NCBI RefSeq assembly: GCF_011046535.1
Contig: NZ_CP049257.1
Coordinates: 3,534,001 to 3,598,000, forward strand
Origin: Nocardioides anomalus
GTDB taxonomy: Bacteria > Actinomycetota > Actinomycetes > Propionibacteriales > Nocardioidaceae
Direction: 5' to 3'
DNA: 64,000 nucleotides
Shown here piece by piece: positions 50,244 to 59,791 of the stretch. The notes under the pieces were generated by a model, which did not search any database, was not told the origin of the DNA, and saw only the letters and a program-made list of their open reading frames with translations. Position 1 is the stretch's first letter, and every line of letters starts with the position of its first letter. The position numbers and the translations under genes were made by a program.

Positions 50244-51332
50244 GTGGACCTACCCGTGATGCCGCCGGTGCAGCCGATGCTCGCCAAGTCGGTGAAGGGC
50301 GTGCCGACCCAGGAGGGACTGCTGTTCGAGCCGAAGTGGGACGGGTTCCGGTGCATCGTGTTCCGCGACGGCGACGAGGTGGAGCTGACGTCGCGCAACA
50401 CCAAGCCGCTGACGCGCTACTTCCCTGACCTGGTCGAGGCGATCAAGCGCCAGCTGCCGGAGCGCATCGTGCTGGACGGGGAGGTCTTCGTGGCGGTGGG
50501 CGACCGGCTGGAGTTCGAGGTCCTCCAGGAGCGGATCCACCCCGCGAAGAGCAGGGTGGACATGCTGAGCGAGAAGACGCCGGCGGGGTTCGTGGCCTTC
50601 GACCTGCTGGCCCTCGGCGACGAGTCGTACGCCGACCGCCCGCTCCACGAGCGCCGGGCGGCGCTGGAGGAGGCGCTGGGCGGGCTGGGGGCGGAGGGTC
50701 CGTGCTACCTGACGCGGACGACCGACGACCCGGCGGAGGCCGACCGGTGGTTCGAGCAGTTCGAGGGCGCCGGGCTGGACGGGGTGGTGGCCAAGCCGCT
50801 GGACGCGCCGTACCAGCAGAACGCCCGCGTCATGCTCAAGATCAAGCACGCGCGGACGGCGGACGTGGTGGTGGCGGGCTACCGCGAGCACAAGAACTCC
50901 ACGCCGGAGCGGCGGTTGCTGGGCAGCCTGCTGCTCGGGCTGTACGACGACGAGGGCCAGCTCCAGCACATCGGGGTGAGCGCGAGCTTCACCGAGAAGC
51001 GCCGCGCGGAGCTCCACGACGAGCTCCAGCCGCTGGTCTGCGACATCCAGGACCACCCGTGGGGCCGGTGGAACGAGTTCCTCACCGCCAACCCCGACCG
51101 GGTGCCGGGCACGCAGAGCCGGTGGAGCCAGGGCAAGGACCTGTCCTTCGTGCCGCTGCGCCCGGAGCGGGTGGTCGAGGTCGGCTACGAGCACATGGAG
51201 GGCCGGCGGTTCCGGCACACCGCGCAGTTCAAGCGCTGGCGCCCGGACCGCGACCCGGAGTCGTGCGGCTACGCCCAGCTGGAGGAGGTCGTCTCCTACG
51301 ACCTCGGCGAGGTCCTCAGCGGCGGGCACTAG
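50244..51332 (+). CDS. ATP-dependent DNA ligase (LigC type)
   Basis: 362 residues. Motif I with the adenylated Lys is EPKWDGFR (about residue 34). Motif III-like FVAFDLLAL, motif IV GLDGVVAKPL and motif V VMLKIKHARTADVVV follow; then an OB-fold domain (LGSLLLGLYDDEGQLQHIGVS). There is no polymerase or nuclease domain, as in mycobacterial LigC used in repair. A separate LigD-type polymerase gene lies at 55532. GTG 50244 is 6 nt after TAGGTT (leaderless). Confidence 0.92.
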   Translation: MDLPVMPPVQPMLAKSVKGVPTQEGLLFEPKWDGFRCIVFRDGDEVELTSRNTKPLTRYFPDLVEAIKRQLPERIVLDGEVFVAVGDRLEFEVLQERIHPAKSRVDMLSEKTPAGFVAFDLLALGDESYADRPLHERRAALEEALGGLGAEGPCYLTRTTDDPAEADRWFEQFEGAGLDGVVAKPLDAPYQQNARVMLKIKHARTADVVVAGYREHKNSTPERRLLGSLLLGLYDDEGQLQHIGVSASFTEKRRAELHDELQPLVCDIQDHPWGRWNEFLTANPDRVPGTQSRWSQGKDLSFVPLRPERVVEVGYEHMEGRRFRHTAQFKRWRPDRDPESCGYAQLEEVVSYDLGEVLSGGH

Positions 51333-51341
51333 GCTTCCCGC

Positions 51342-51887
51342 GTGGCTGACTCCTACAACGTGGTCCTGCTCGTCGAGGAGAACCTCACCCCCGACGATGC
51401 GGCACGCATCCACTCCCTGCACGAGGGCATCGAGGAGCCGGTGGCCTACCACGTGCTCATGCCGACGAGCGACGGCGCGGCGCGCGTCCAGGCGGCGCTC
51501 GGGGCGAGCGGCGACCTGTCGCCGGACCTGGTGCCGGGGCGGCCGATGCCGCTGACCGACATCGACCCGCAGGAGATCGTCGAGGAGGCGCGCGAGGAGA
51601 CCGAGAGGGAGCTGGCCAACGCGATCGCGGTGCTCCAGGCCACGGGCCGCACGACCACCGGCGAGCTGGTCGCGGGCGACCCGGTCGACGCGCTCGGCGC
51701 CAAGATCAAGGAGGTCGACGGCCGCGAGGCCATCATCCTCACCGAGGAGCACTTCGTGGCCGAGCTGCTCCGCCTCGACTGGACCTCCAAGGCCCGCCGC
51801 CACCTCGACGTGCCCGTCCTGCACCTGATGGAGCAGGAGAACTTCGACGAGCAGGCCGGCGGCGGCGAGGGCGCCTCGCTGATCTAG
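51342..51887 (+). CDS. Uncharacterised universal-stress-like protein
   Basis: 181 residues. Begins like a nucleotide-binding USP domain (YNVVLLVEENLTPDDAARIHSL, YHVLMPTSDGAARVQAALG), has an acidic helical middle (IVEEAREETERELANAIAVL), and a C-terminal beta-alpha part (REAIILTEEHFVAELLRLDW). No catalytic motif is recognised. GTG 51342 follows TAGGCT by 6 nt. Only 9 bp separate it from the ligase stop, yet it has its own promoter. Function unknown. Confidence 0.6.
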   Translation: MADSYNVVLLVEENLTPDDAARIHSLHEGIEEPVAYHVLMPTSDGAARVQAALGASGDLSPDLVPGRPMPLTDIDPQEIVEEAREETERELANAIAVLQATGRTTTGELVAGDPVDALGAKIKEVDGREAIILTEEHFVAELLRLDWTSKARRHLDVPVLHLMEQENFDEQAGGGEGASLI

Positions 51888-51897
51888 GCGGGTCTGG

Positions 51898-52563
51898 ATG
51901 AGGCTGCTCAGGCGCCGCGGCGAGGCCACGACGGCGACGTACGCCGCGGTCCTCGACGGCGTCCACCTCTGGCTCGACGTCGACGGCCCGGTCGCGGTTC
52001 GCGACGATGCCGGCCGGACCACCGAGCTCGGCCCGGCGCCGTGCGACCTGTCCGGGCTCACCGCCGCGTCGTACGACGTGCTGGCCGGCGGCGCGCTCGT
52101 CGAGATCGGCGCGCTGCCCGGCGACCCGCTGGTCCGCACCCCGCTCTCCCCCGACGGCCGGACCCAGTGGGAGCTGGCCGGCGACGGCCCGCTGCGCCTG
52201 CACCGCCAGGAGGTCGTGGCCTCCGCGACGCTCGAGGGCGTGGACCTGCGCGACGTGCGGCTGCACCTGCGCGTCGCCGCGCCGGTCGGTGCGGGCGGCC
52301 ACCTGCTCCTGCTCGACACCGACGACCGGGTCCGGGCGACGCTCCCGGACACCACGCTCGGGGTCGACGACCTGCCGGCCGGGTACGTCGGCGTCCTGCG
52401 CCTCGCGGTCGGCACCGAGCAGTCCTGGGTGCGGGTGCGCCGCCGGGCCAACGACCTCGCCGACCCGCACCGCGCGGTGCTGCTGCCGGAGCTGACCGGG
52501 CCGCCCGGCGTGCGCCTGCGCTGGAACCCCGACGGCCTGCTCGCCCTGCGGGTGCTCGAGTGA
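51898..52563 (+). CDS. Hypothetical protein of a glycosyltransferase operon
   Basis: 221 residues, no signal peptide or membrane helix. Beta-rich sequence with repeated Leu/Asp/Val strands (YAAVLDGVHLWLDVDGPVAV, GPLRLHRQEVVASATLEGVD). Start ATG 51898 lies 10 bp after the USP-like gene, and its TGA overlaps the GTG of the GT4-Stealth gene, so it is coupled to glycan synthesis. I do not recognise the family. Confidence 0.6.
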   Translation: MRLLRRRGEATTATYAAVLDGVHLWLDVDGPVAVRDDAGRTTELGPAPCDLSGLTAASYDVLAGGALVEIGALPGDPLVRTPLSPDGRTQWELAGDGPLRLHRQEVVASATLEGVDLRDVRLHLRVAAPVGAGGHLLLLDTDDRVRATLPDTTLGVDDLPAGYVGVLRLAVGTEQSWVRVRRRANDLADPHRAVLLPELTGPPGVRLRWNPDGLLALRVLE

Positions 52564-55195
52564 GGATCACCTTCCTCGTCCAGTCCGCACACAAGCTGGG
52601 CGGCACCGAGCGCGCGGCCCTCACCCAGGCCAACGCGCTGGTCGACCTGGGCCACGAGGTCCGCCTGCTCAGCGTGGTCAAGGCGGCCGAGCAGCCTGCG
52701 TTCTGGATCGACGAGCGCGTGGCGGTCGAGTTCCTGGTCGACCTGACCCAGTCGCACGACGAGGCGCTCCACGCCCGTCCTTCGGTCCTGGTGCCCGAGC
52801 GGTGGGACAAGCAGTTCTCCGCGCTCACCGACGTCGGCCTCGAGGCCGGCCTGCGCGGGCTGCAGACCGACGTCCTGGTCACCGTGACCCCGGCGCTGCT
52901 GGCCACCGCGCTCGCCCTGGTGCCGGACGAGGTCGTCGTCGTCCACCAGGAGCACCGCTCCTCCTCCCAGCGCACGTCCGGGCTCGAGCCGCTGCTGGTC
53001 AACGCCCCGCGCGCCGACGTCGTCGCCCTGCTGACCACGGCCATGGGCGACTGGCTGCGCGCCGAGCTCGGCCCGGTCGCGCCCGAGGTCGTGGTGGTGC
53101 CCAACGCGCTGCCGCAGGGCCACGCCCCGCGCTCGCTGCTCGACTCCCGGACCATCGTGGCCGCGGGCCGGCTGGTCATGGAGAAGCAGTTCCTCAAGCT
53201 GGTCCAGGCCTTCGCCGACGTGGCCGACGAGCTGCCCGGCTGGCGGCTGCGCATCCTCGGCCAGGGCCACCAGCGCCCGCACCTGGTCCGCGAGACCCGC
53301 AAGCGCGGGCTCTACGACCGCGTCGAGCTCCCCGGCACCGCCACCGACATGGCCAGCGAGTGGGCCAAGGCGTCGGTCATGGCGCTGACCTCGCGCGCCG
53401 AGGGCTTCCCGCTGACCATGCAGGAGGCGATGGCCGCCGGCGTGCCGTGCGTCAGCTTCGACTGCGCCTCCGGGCCGCGCGAGATCGTGCGCCACGAGGT
53501 CAACGGCCTGCTGGTCGCGCCCGAGTCCATCGCCGGCATGTCCGCCGCCCTGCTGCGGGTCGGGCGCGACGACGAGCTGCGCCGCCGGCTCGGCGCCGGT
53601 GCGCTCGAGACCGCCGCGGAGTGGGAGGCCTCGCGGATCGCCGGGCGGTGGGTCGAGGTCTTCGAGCGCGCGCTCGAGCGCCGCGCGGGCCGCCCGCGGT
53701 ACGCCGCGCTCGCCGCCCGCCCGGCTCCCCCACCCCCTCGCCGACGACGGTCGGGGCCGACGGCGTCACGCCCGAGGACGCCCGTCACGCCGCGCTGGAC
53801 CTGGCCGCCCGCACCGCCGCCGCGGTCACCGACGAGTGGCTGGTCGTCCCGCCCCACGAGACCCGGCGGCCGGTCGTGGTGCTGCCGATGGCCGCGCGCA
53901 CGGCGTACCTCCAGGAGCTCGCCCGGGCCGACGCGCCGGCGTACCTCACCCTGCGCGACCCCGCCCTCAACGGCTGGCCCGAGCGCCGCGGTCCGCTCGC
54001 GGCGATGGCCACCGACCTGCTGCGCGGCCGTACGTCGGTCCTCGCGCTCGAGCCGGCCGCGCCGGCGCTGAGCCAGGGCTGCACGGTCGAGGTGGAGTTC
54101 TGGGAGGAGGACGTCGAGGGGCAGCTGGTGGCGCCGCGGCGCAACCGCTACACCCAGCGCCTGCCCCGCGAGAGGGCCACCACGACGACGACGGTGCACG
54201 GCGTCGACGTCCCCACGCTGCCGCTCATGGCCGCGCCGACCGTCCACGAGTGCACGTTCCCGGTCGACGTGGTCGTCACCTGGGTCGACGGCGCCGACCC
54301 GGAGTGGAACGCCGCCCGCGCCGAGCGCCTGGCCGGCCTCACCGGCACGGCGACGACCCGGGAGTCCAGCGGACAGGCGCGCTACCTCTCGCGCGACGAG
54401 CTGCGCTACGCCTTCCGCTCGCTGCACCTCTTCGCGCCGTGGGTGCGCAGGATCCACCTGGTCACCGCCGGCCAGGTGCCGTCCTGGCTCGACACCTCAC
54501 ATCCGGCGATCACGGTGGTGGACCACCGCGCGATCCTCCCGCCCGACGCGCTCCCGACCTTCAACTCCCACGCCATCGAGTCCGCGCTGCACCGCGTGCC
54601 CGACCTGGCCGAGCACTTCGTCTACCTCAACGACGACTTCCTGCTCGGCCGACCGCTGGGCCCGGAGGCGTTCTTCTCCCCCGCCGGCCACACCGCCGTG
54701 TGGTTCTCGCCCAACACCATCGGCCTGGACCACGCGCCCGACGCGCCGCCGTACCTCAAGGCCGCCTTCAACAACCGACGTCTCCTCCAGGACGCGTTCG
54801 GCGCCGTGCTCACCGACAACCTGGCCCACGCGCCGTACGCCCACCGCCGCTCGGTCCTCGAGGAGATCGAGCGCCGCTTCCCGGCCGAGGTCGCCGCCAC
54901 GGCGCGCGCGCCGTTCCGCTCCGAGACTGACCTGTCGCTGCTCAGCTCCTTCGCCCAGCACTACGGACTGCTGATCGGCACGGCGTACGCCGCGCAGTCC
55001 GAGCGCGCCTACGTCAACATCTCCAACAGCGACCTCGAGTGGCAGCTCAAGAAGGCGCTCGAACGCGAGCAGGACTTCCTCTGCCTCGCCGACCACCACG
55101 ACCACGCCCTCGACCAGGACCGGCTCGACCGGGTGCTCGGCGACTTCCTGGAGACGTACTTCCCTGTGGCCGCTCCGTGGGAGCGACGCGGCTGA
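52560..55195 (+). CDS. GT4 glycosyltransferase-Stealth phosphotransferase fusion, frame interrupted at a C5 run
   Basis: Starts at GTG 52560. Residues 1 to about 385 are a GT-B family 4 glycosyltransferase (FLVQSAHKLGGTERAALTQA; SRAEGFPLTMQEAMAAGVPC). The frame is then lost near 53727-53737 (two C5 runs), and a second frame continues to 55195 with a Stealth protein: CR1 VDVVVTWVDGADPEWN, CR2 RDELRYAFRSLHLFAPWVRRIHLVTAG, CR3 around FVYLNDDFLLGRPLGPEAFF, and a late CR4-like region. One added C fuses them into about 878 residues; no good start exists for a separate Stealth gene close to the join. Stealth enzymes transfer sugar-1-phosphates, making phosphodiester-linked capsules. It probably acts with the TagF-like gene at 57121. 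Confidence 0.8.
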
Positions 55196-55531
55196 CCAGG
55201 CGGTGTTCTGGACCAGTCAACCCACCCGACCGGGTGGCTGTGTACGTCCTGTTACCGAATGCTTGAAAATTTGTGAACCCAGCGTGCCCGCGGAGTGCCG
55301 CCGTCCGCCTACCGTTTCACGTGAAGGAAGCCTTCGGGCGACCGGACCGGATCGAGAACGGCACGCGCATCTCTGGGGGAGCGCGAGCCGGCCTCGGACC
55401 GGGTGAGCAGACCACGCCCAGGTGTCGGGGGACATCGCGGGTGAGGCTCGTTGGGGGACGAGCAGCACTGCTCGCAAGAGGTTCCCGCCCAGGCGATCGT
55501 GGGGATGCGCCGGGGGCGGGACTTCCTGTTT
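55196..55531. other. 336-bp intergenic region between convergent Stealth and LigD-polymerase genes
   Basis: No convincing gene. Features: an AT-rich stretch (TTGAAAATTTGTGAA) around 55262-55276, a palindromic TTCACGTGAA near 55316-55325, and a perfect hairpin CGAGCAG/CTGCTCG (55459-55465 with 55468-55474). It is long for a gap between convergent genes; a small RNA or unrecognised regulatory RNA is possible but not shown. Confidence 0.35.
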
Positions 55532-56623
55532 CTAGGCCGGGCCGATCCAGTTGCCGTCGGCGTCCCAGTGCTCCTCGACCTTCTTGCTCGGCTGCACCCG
55601 CGGCGGCTCGCCGGGCATCTTCGGGTAGTCGGGCGGGTAGTTCATCTCCCCGCCGGGCAGCTCGTCGTAGAGCTGGAGCAGCGGCTCGAGGGAGTACGCC
55701 GTGTCGTCGATCCCGGCCCACGCGTCGCCGTCCTCGGCCAGCCGCGCCGGCACGGTGAAGACGTTCAGCTCGCCGGGGTCGGTGACGGTGGCGAGCTGCT
55801 CCCAGGTGAGGGGCGTGGAGACCGGGGCGCCGGGGATCGGCCGCAGGGAGTACGCCGAGGCGATGGTCCGGTCGCGGCAGTTCTGGTTGAAGTCGATGAA
55901 GATGCGCTGACCGCGCTCCTCCTTCCACCAGTTGACGGTGACGTCGTCGGGCGCGCGGCGGGCGAGCTCGCGGCCGAAGCCGATCGCGGCGTGGCGGACG
56001 TCGACGAAGTCCCAGCGCGGCTCGATGCGGATGAACACGTGCACGCCGCGGTTGCCCGAGGTCTTGGGGTAGCCGACGATGCCGAGCTCGGCCAGCAGCT
56101 CGCGCACGCCGGCGGCCACGTCGACGGCGTCGCGGAAACTCGTGCCCGGCTGCGGGTCGAGGTCGAGACGCAGCTCGTCGGGCCGGTCCACGTCGGCGCG
56201 GCGCACCGGCCACGGGTGGAAGGTCAGCGTCCCCATGTGGGCACACCAGACCGGGACCGCGATCTCGGTCGGGCAGATCTCCTCGGCGGTGCGCCCGGAC
56301 GGGAAGGTGATCTCGACGGCCTCGAGGTAGTCGGGCGCGCCCTTGGGCACGCGCTTCTGGTAGAACGCGTCGGCGTCGCGGTCCGTGCGCGAGGTGGCCA
56401 GCTTCATGCCGGGCCGCACCCCCGACGTCCACCGCTCCAGCGCGGTCGGCCGGTCGCGCAGCGCGCGCATCAGCCCGTCCTCGACGGAGGCGAAGTACTG
56501 CGCCACCATCACCTTGGTCACCTCGGGCGTGCGGCCGGTCGCCTCGTAGATCACCCGGTCCGGGCTCGAGACGCGCACCGTCCGCTCCCCGGCCTGGACC
56601 TCGACCGCCGCCGCCTTCGCCAC
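55532..56623 (-). CDS. LigD-type polymerase (primase-polymerase domain) of non-homologous end joining
   Basis: 363 residues. Archaeo-eukaryotic primase-like PolDom: LRLDLDPQPGTSFRDAVDVA carries the DLDP metal motif; SGNRGVHVFIRIEP, FIDFNQNCRDRTIASAYSLR and the second acidic residue region follow. As a stand-alone domain it corresponds to mycobacterial PolD1/PolD2-type proteins that fill gaps during end joining or repair. GTG 56623 is exactly 6 nt after TAGCGT. No Ku gene is in the window. Confidence 0.92.
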   Translation of the reverse strand: MAKAAAVEVQAGERTVRVSSPDRVIYEATGRTPEVTKVMVAQYFASVEDGLMRALRDRPTALERWTSGVRPGMKLATSRTDRDADAFYQKRVPKGAPDYLEAVEITFPSGRTAEEICPTEIAVPVWCAHMGTLTFHPWPVRRADVDRPDELRLDLDPQPGTSFRDAVDVAAGVRELLAELGIVGYPKTSGNRGVHVFIRIEPRWDFVDVRHAAIGFGRELARRAPDDVTVNWWKEERGQRIFIDFNQNCRDRTIASAYSLRPIPGAPVSTPLTWEQLATVTDPGELNVFTVPARLAEDGDAWAGIDDTAYSLEPLLQLYDELPGGEMNYPPDYPKMPGEPPRVQPSKKVEEHWDADGNWIGPA

Positions 56624-56663
56624 ACGCCCACGCTAGCGGCCCGCGCCGACGTAGGTTGCCGCC

Positions 56664-57095
56664 ATGAGCATGCCGCCGCCGGGCCCGCCGCCCGCCTCGC
56701 CGCCACCACCCCAGCCGGCCCCGGACGACCTGGGCTGGCTGCGGGTGACGCTGCAGGGCAGCGTGCTGACCAGCAACATGATCACTCCTGCGGTGAGCAT
56801 CAACGGCTACCGCGTGCCGGCGCAGTACGGCGACAACGTGATCCCGGTGCACGCCGGCCCCAACCGCGTCGACGTGAGCTGCCAGTGGCTGATGACCTAC
56901 GGCCAGGCCTCGCTCGAGACCCAAGTCCCGCCAGGTGGCCAGGTGCAGGTGTTCTACGCCGCGCCCATGCACCAGTTCAGCAAGGGCGCCATCGGCTTCC
57001 AGCGCCAGAAGCGGCCCGGGGTGCTCGGCTTCTGGCTGCTGCTGGGCGTGGTGCTCCTCGTGGTGCTCGCCCTCATCATCCTGCCGAACCTCTGA
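56664..57095 (+). CDS. Hypothetical tail-anchored membrane protein
   Basis: 143 residues. Pro-rich N-terminus (PPPGPPPASPPPPQPAP), a beta-rich domain of about 80 residues (GWLRVTLQGSVLTSNMITPA, VIPVHAGPNRVDVSCQWL), and one C-terminal helix (GFWLLLGVVLLVVLALIIL) that anchors it with the domain in the cytoplasm or, less likely, outside. ATG 56664 is 6 nt after TAGGTT, divergent from the LigD-type gene within 40 bp. Function unknown. Confidence 0.7.
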   Translation: MSMPPPGPPPASPPPPQPAPDDLGWLRVTLQGSVLTSNMITPAVSINGYRVPAQYGDNVIPVHAGPNRVDVSCQWLMTYGQASLETQVPPGGQVQVFYAAPMHQFSKGAIGFQRQKRPGVLGFWLLLGVVLLVVLALIILPNL

Positions 57096-57120
57096 GCCCG
57101 GCCGCCGGTAGCATCGCGAG

Positions 57121-58248
57121 GTGCGCGACTCGACCGTCCTCGCCTACTTCGGCGACGACCCCTCCCGGGTGTACCAGCTCGCGCAGTGGCTGCCGGTCCT
57201 CGAGCTGCTCGACGGCGTCCAGCCGGTCGGCATCGTGCTGCGCCGCGAGGACACCGCCGCGCTGGTCCGCTCGACGACCGAGCTGCCGGTGCTGGTGGCC
57301 GAGGAGTTCGGCGCGCTGCGCGAGCTGTACGCCGACCTCGACGCCAAGGTCGCGCTCTACGTCAACAACTCCCCACACAACTTCCACTCGCTGCTCGAGC
57401 CCCGGATGCTCCACGCGCACGTCAACCACGGCGAGAGCGACAAGCAGAGCATGGCCAGCAACAACGCCAAGGCCTACGACCGCGTGTACGTCGCCGGCGA
57501 GGCCGCGGTGCAGCGGCTGACCTCGGCGCTGCTGGAGTTCGACACCGGCAAGCTGGTCCGCATCGGCCGGCCCCAGCTCGACCTGCGGCGCGCGCCGGTG
57601 CTGCCGCCGTCCTCGAGGCGCACCGTGCTCTACGCGCCGACGTTCGAGGGCGACGCGGAGTACAACAACTACTCCTCCCTCGACCGGCTCGGCGTCGCGA
57701 TCGTGCGCCAGCTGCTGTCGGTCCCGGACGTGCGTGTCGTCTACAAGCCGCACCCGCGCGTGCTGAGCAGCACCCACCCCGGCGTCCGCGCCGCGCACGA
57801 GGAGATCCAGCGGCTGCTCACCGGCGAGCACGTCGCGCTGGCCGCCGCCGACATCCTCGCGGTCATGCCCGACTGCGACGCGATGGTCACCGACGTCTCC
57901 TCGGTCGGGCTGGACTGGCTCTACCTGCGCACCGAGGCGCCCCTGTTCATCGCCGACCGGTACGACGACCCGGAGCGGCTCCGGCTCGACGCCCCGGTCA
58001 GCCGCTGCGCCGACGTCGTCGGCTCCGAGGCGCTGGCCGACCTCGGCCGCCTGGTGGCCCAGCGCCTCGAGCACGACGAGCTGCGCCTGGCCCGCAGCAT
58101 GATGCGGCGGCACTACTTCGGCGACCTCAAGGTCGGCGAGAGCACCGCCCGCTTCATCGACGCGGTGCGCGAGCTCGCCGCCCACCGCGACGCGCTGCTA
58201 GCGGCCCAGGTCGCGGAGGACCCGCTGGCTGGCGAGCCGGCCGGGTGA
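57121..58248 (+). CDS. TagB/TagF-like CDP-glycerol:glycerophosphotransferase family protein
   Basis: 375 residues. GT-B-type protein of the CDP-glycerol glycerophosphotransferase family: YVNNSPHNFHSLLEPRM and HVNHGESDKQS (His of the acceptor site), then VLYAPTFEGD, VYKPHPR, DAMVTDVSSVGLDWLY and a C-terminal TARFIDAVREL helix. Such enzymes build teichoic acids or phosphoglycerol-decorated polymers. GTG 57121 is 6 nt after TAGCAT. It ends 51 bp inside the convergent oxidoreductase gene. Confidence 0.85.
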   Translation: MRDSTVLAYFGDDPSRVYQLAQWLPVLELLDGVQPVGIVLRREDTAALVRSTTELPVLVAEEFGALRELYADLDAKVALYVNNSPHNFHSLLEPRMLHAHVNHGESDKQSMASNNAKAYDRVYVAGEAAVQRLTSALLEFDTGKLVRIGRPQLDLRRAPVLPPSSRRTVLYAPTFEGDAEYNNYSSLDRLGVAIVRQLLSVPDVRVVYKPHPRVLSSTHPGVRAAHEEIQRLLTGEHVALAAADILAVMPDCDAMVTDVSSVGLDWLYLRTEAPLFIADRYDDPERLRLDAPVSRCADVVGSEALADLGRLVAQRLEHDELRLARSMMRRHYFGDLKVGESTARFIDAVRELAAHRDALLAAQVAEDPLAGEPAG

Positions 58249-59784
58249 GCCGATGACGCACCCGCCCGGGTGCGTGCCCGAGCCGCACTGGTAGTAGCCG
58301 TCCAGAGGGGTGGCGTACTGGCTCCAGCCCGGCGCCGGGCGGAAGAAGTACATCTGCGGGGCCAGGAACTCGCCCGCGAAGATGTTGCCCTCGGTGAGCC
58401 CGGTGCGCGCCTCGATGTCGACCGGCGTCACGACCTCGCGGTGCAGGACCAGGTCGCCGAAGCCGGGGAAGTGCTTCTCGAGCACGGCCTGCGCCTTGTC
58501 CCCGAACGGCTCGCGCTCGGTCTCCCAGTCGCTGCCCTTGAGCTCGTACGGCGCGTACTGCACGAAGCACGAGAGCACGTGCTTGCCGGGCGGCGCCATG
58601 TCGGGGTCGACCACCGACTGCATCGCGCCGTCGATGAAGGGCTCGTCGGAGTACCAGCCGTACTTCGCGGCGTCGAAGGCCCGCTCGACGTACTCGATGG
58701 TCGGACCGATGTTGAGGAAGCCGCCGAAGTGGTCGACGGTGTCGGGCAGCGCCGGGAACGTCGGCAGCCCGTCGAGAGCGAAGTTGACCTTCGCGCTCAC
58801 GCCGCGGAACTTCATCCGGCGGATGTTGTCGACCAGGTCCAGCGGCAGCTCGCGCGGGTCGCACAGCTCGAGGAAGGTCCGGCGCGGGTCGAGGGCACTG
58901 ACCACCACCGGCGCGCGGAACTCGGTGCCGTCCTCGAGCGCGACGCCGACGGCCTTGCCGTCCTGGGTGATGACGTCGGCGACCTGCGCGCCGAGGCGGA
59001 TCTCCGCGCCGTACGCCGTCGCCGCCCGGCCGAGCACCTGGGTGAAGCCGCCGTTGCCACCCTTGTGGAAGGCCCACGAGCCGAGGTGGCCGTCGTGCTC
59101 GCCCATCTTGTGGAAGAGCAGGACCAGCGCCGAGCCCGGCGACATCGGGCCGACCTTGGAGCCGATGATCGAGCTCGACGCGTGGTAGCCCGCGACCGCA
59201 GGGTGCTCGAAGTAGTCCTCGAGCCAGTCCGCCGCGCTGCCGGTCAGCAGTCGCACCAGGTCGTGCATGGTCTTGCGGTCCACGCCGCCGAGGTGGTCGA
59301 GCAGCCACTTGGTGTCGACGGCGTCCTCGGGGTCCTTGCTCCACACGTCCGGCGGCGGGTTGTCGAACAGCGGCTGGACCACCTGGCAGACCCGGTCGAG
59401 GTCGCGGTGGTAGCGCTCGTAGGCGTCCGCGTCGCGCTTGGAGTGGCGCCGGATCTCCTGGATGTTCTGGGCGTGGTCGTCGCCGAACAGCAGGTGGTCG
59501 CCGTCCCCGGTCGGGTGGAACGACGACGGCATCATCAGCGGCAGGAACCCGTGCTTGACCAGCTCGAGCTCCTGGACGATCTCCGGGCGCAGCAGGCTCA
59601 GGGCGTAGGAGAACGTCGTGAAGTGGAAGCCCGGCTGCAGCTCCTCGGTGATCGCCGCGCCGCCGACCAGCTGGTTCTTCTCCAGCACCAGCGTGCGCAG
59701 CCCGGCCTTGGCCAGGTACGCCGCGTGGGTCAGCCCGTTGTGGCCGCCGCCGACGACGATCGCGTCGTACTCGTGGCTGCTCAT
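58198..59784 (-). CDS. FAD-dependent oxidoreductase, phytoene-desaturase-like
   Basis: 528 residues. N-terminal dinucleotide-binding AIVVGGGHNGLTHAAYLAK with the acidic strand LVLEKN, a GGFTQVLGRAATAYGAEIRLG substrate/FAD region, and a C-terminal FAD motif around GTHPGG. It matches the NAD(P)/FAD-dependent oxidoreductases related to CrtI and PYROXD2 rather than a proven carotenoid enzyme. AAGGAG precedes the ATG. It is 7 bp downstream of the GcvT-like gene in the same direction, so the two form an operon; a one-carbon or amine-oxidising role is possible. Confidence 0.85.
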   Translation of the reverse strand: MSSHEYDAIVVGGGHNGLTHAAYLAKAGLRTLVLEKNQLVGGAAITEELQPGFHFTTFSYALSLLRPEIVQELELVKHGFLPLMMPSSFHPTGDGDHLLFGDDHAQNIQEIRRHSKRDADAYERYHRDLDRVCQVVQPLFDNPPPDVWSKDPEDAVDTKWLLDHLGGVDRKTMHDLVRLLTGSAADWLEDYFEHPAVAGYHASSSIIGSKVGPMSPGSALVLLFHKMGEHDGHLGSWAFHKGGNGGFTQVLGRAATAYGAEIRLGAQVADVITQDGKAVGVALEDGTEFRAPVVVSALDPRRTFLELCDPRELPLDLVDNIRRMKFRGVSAKVNFALDGLPTFPALPDTVDHFGGFLNIGPTIEYVERAFDAAKYGWYSDEPFIDGAMQSVVDPDMAPPGKHVLSCFVQYAPYELKGSDWETEREPFGDKAQAVLEKHFPGFGDLVLHREVVTPVDIEARTGLTEGNIFAGEFLAPQMYFFRPAPGWSQYATPLDGYYQCGSGTHPGGCVIGSPGRLASQRVLRDLGR

Positions 59785-59791
59785 GGCTTCG

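Noticed and set aside
55290..55480. Possible riboswitch (c-di-AMP type considered) in the 55.2-55.5 kb gap
   Set aside because: Some GGGGGA and hairpin elements are present, but the conserved core could not be matched with confidence, and the downstream gene on that strand is absent (genes are convergent).
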